Source: Stentor coeruleus
Lineage: Eukaryota > Ciliophora > Heterotrichea > Heterotrichida > Stentoridae
DNA: 64,000 bases
NCBI GenBank assembly: GCA_001970955.1
Contig: MPUH01000208.1
Coordinates: 18,139-82,138 of the forward strand
Direction of reading: 5' to 3'
The notes under the pieces were generated by a model. The model was not told the DNA's origin. It was given only the letters and a program-made list of their open reading frames with translations, and did not search any database. Every line of letters begins with the position of its first letter. Position 1 is the first letter of the stretch. A program made the position numbers and the translations under genes. Positions 63,269-64,000 of this stretch are shown one piece after another.

Positions 63269-63853
63269 TTTAAATTAAAAAACATAGCTTTTCCTTAAAT
63301 AAACGATGTTTCTTTGCCTTTACATATGAAAAAAAAAATTTATCCACTTCTCAGCAGATTCACTTGCTATTAAAAATTATAATTTTTTACAGTCTAATCT
63401 CTAGCCTTTCATATAATTCATAAAAAGTAAGTGTGTATTAGCTACAAAACAATAATGTTTAATTATATATATTTAAGCTTGGGGGCTTTTATATTATAAT
63501 AAATATGGTTAATGATCTGATATAAAACTTAAGCCGATGATCATTGTAAAATCTACTCAAGCAGCCCTACAAGACAACAGTTTTCATTATCCAATCAGTT
63601 CAATAAAAAAGAGTTGAAAAATTATATCTAAAACTTAGTCAAATGTCTAATTAATTACAGGTTTTAATAGTATGACATTAAATTACAACAGTTACAGTAA
63701 CTATCAAAACTTAAAAGCTTTATTTAAAGTTCTTATTAGTATTTTATACTAGTGCTAATAGTATATTTAAATGGCAATGATTGCTATATTATTAATTTTC
63801 CAGTACAAAAACATTCTAGTAAACTATGTAAATTGTTCATTATAATTTAAATA

Positions 63854-63970
63854 CTCAGCACATGCTGTATCAAATATTTAACAGGCCTTTATTAACTTAT
63901 TTAGTTAATTTGGCCATGGTGACTATTGTTAATGAAGGCCGATTTAATATTTGATACAACATGTGCTGAG
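63854..63970. mobile_element. 117-bp terminal-inverted-repeat element, MITE-like candidate
   Basis: The left arm 63854-63896 and the right arm 63928-63970 are 43-bp inverted repeats that pair at about 38 of 43 positions, starting CTCAGCACATG and ending at the reciprocal bases. A 31-bp loop separates them. No ORF fits inside, and a clear target-site duplication was not seen beyond possible T/A-rich ends. Candidates are a miniature inverted-repeat transposon, a retained internal eliminated sequence, or a long hairpin RNA. Confidence 0.6.
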
Positions 63971-64000
63971 CATTAGGATTATACTGAATAATCCATATAG

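Larger units (their letters stand above)
62721..64000. other. gene-poor window end
   Basis: About 1.28 kb. The first 240 bases upstream of OGDH are G-rich on the plus strand; the rest is AT-rich. It holds one scaffold duplication and an inverted-repeat element, listed separately. The minus-strand ORFs over 62782-63070 are Ser/Pro/Asn low-complexity readings of the G-rich tract and are not supported as genes. Confidence 0.55.

Overview
The window looks like macronuclear DNA of a heterotrich ciliate, most likely Stentor or a close relative. The evidence is an AT-rich sequence packed with long, mostly uninterrupted genes; TAA, TAG and TGA all used as stops (standard code, unlike Blepharisma); six introns of exactly 15 nt; and a block of the heterotrich telomere repeat TGTTAGGG (reverse complement CCCTAACA). 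Gene content is eukaryotic and ciliary: CFAP54, a POC5-like protein, ARPC4, VPS13, SPT16, RPN10, mitochondrial 2-oxoglutarate dehydrogenase E1, and a P4-ATPase/guanylyl cyclase fusion typical of alveolates.

Layout. 1-14 kb: a partial MFS transporter, a giant VPS13 lipid-transfer protein, an RCC1-repeat protein and an unrecognised 945-residue protein. 14-28 kb: the P4-ATPase/guanylyl cyclase, a small ORF, a voltage-sensor adenylyl cyclase, two unrecognised multi-pass membrane proteins and a POC5-like centriole protein. 28-39 kb: a small two-helix membrane protein, ARPC4 and a 9.3-kb CFAP54 gene. 40-48 kb: a multi-GAF cyclic nucleotide phosphodiesterase, a coiled-coil protein, a WEE1-family kinase and a PITH-domain protein. 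48-55 kb: SPT16, a small minus-strand gene with a decayed tail, a MORN/IQ protein and two unrecognised genes. 55-64 kb: a PAS-like protein interrupted in the assembly by telomere repeat, RPN10, an arrestin-like protein, 2-oxoglutarate dehydrogenase E1, and a gene-poor end with a 117-bp inverted-repeat element.

Functional links. The cGMP-making cyclase, the cAMP-making cyclase and a cyclic nucleotide phosphodiesterase lie within about 30 kb. Cilium and basal-body genes (CFAP54, POC5, perhaps the MORN and coiled-coil proteins) and the actin nucleator ARPC4 are interspersed. Intergenic spacers are often 10-100 bp. This is dense packing, not operon structure; no ribosome-binding sites or operators apply.

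Assembly caveats. Nine single N characters mark scaffold joins. The sequence on the two sides of each join is duplicated (37 to 199 bp), so these are unmerged overlapping contig ends, sometimes with allelic differences. They corrupt the C-terminus of VPS13, insert two duplicated stretches into the 945-residue protein and split the PAS-like gene. No tRNA or rRNA gene was recognised.
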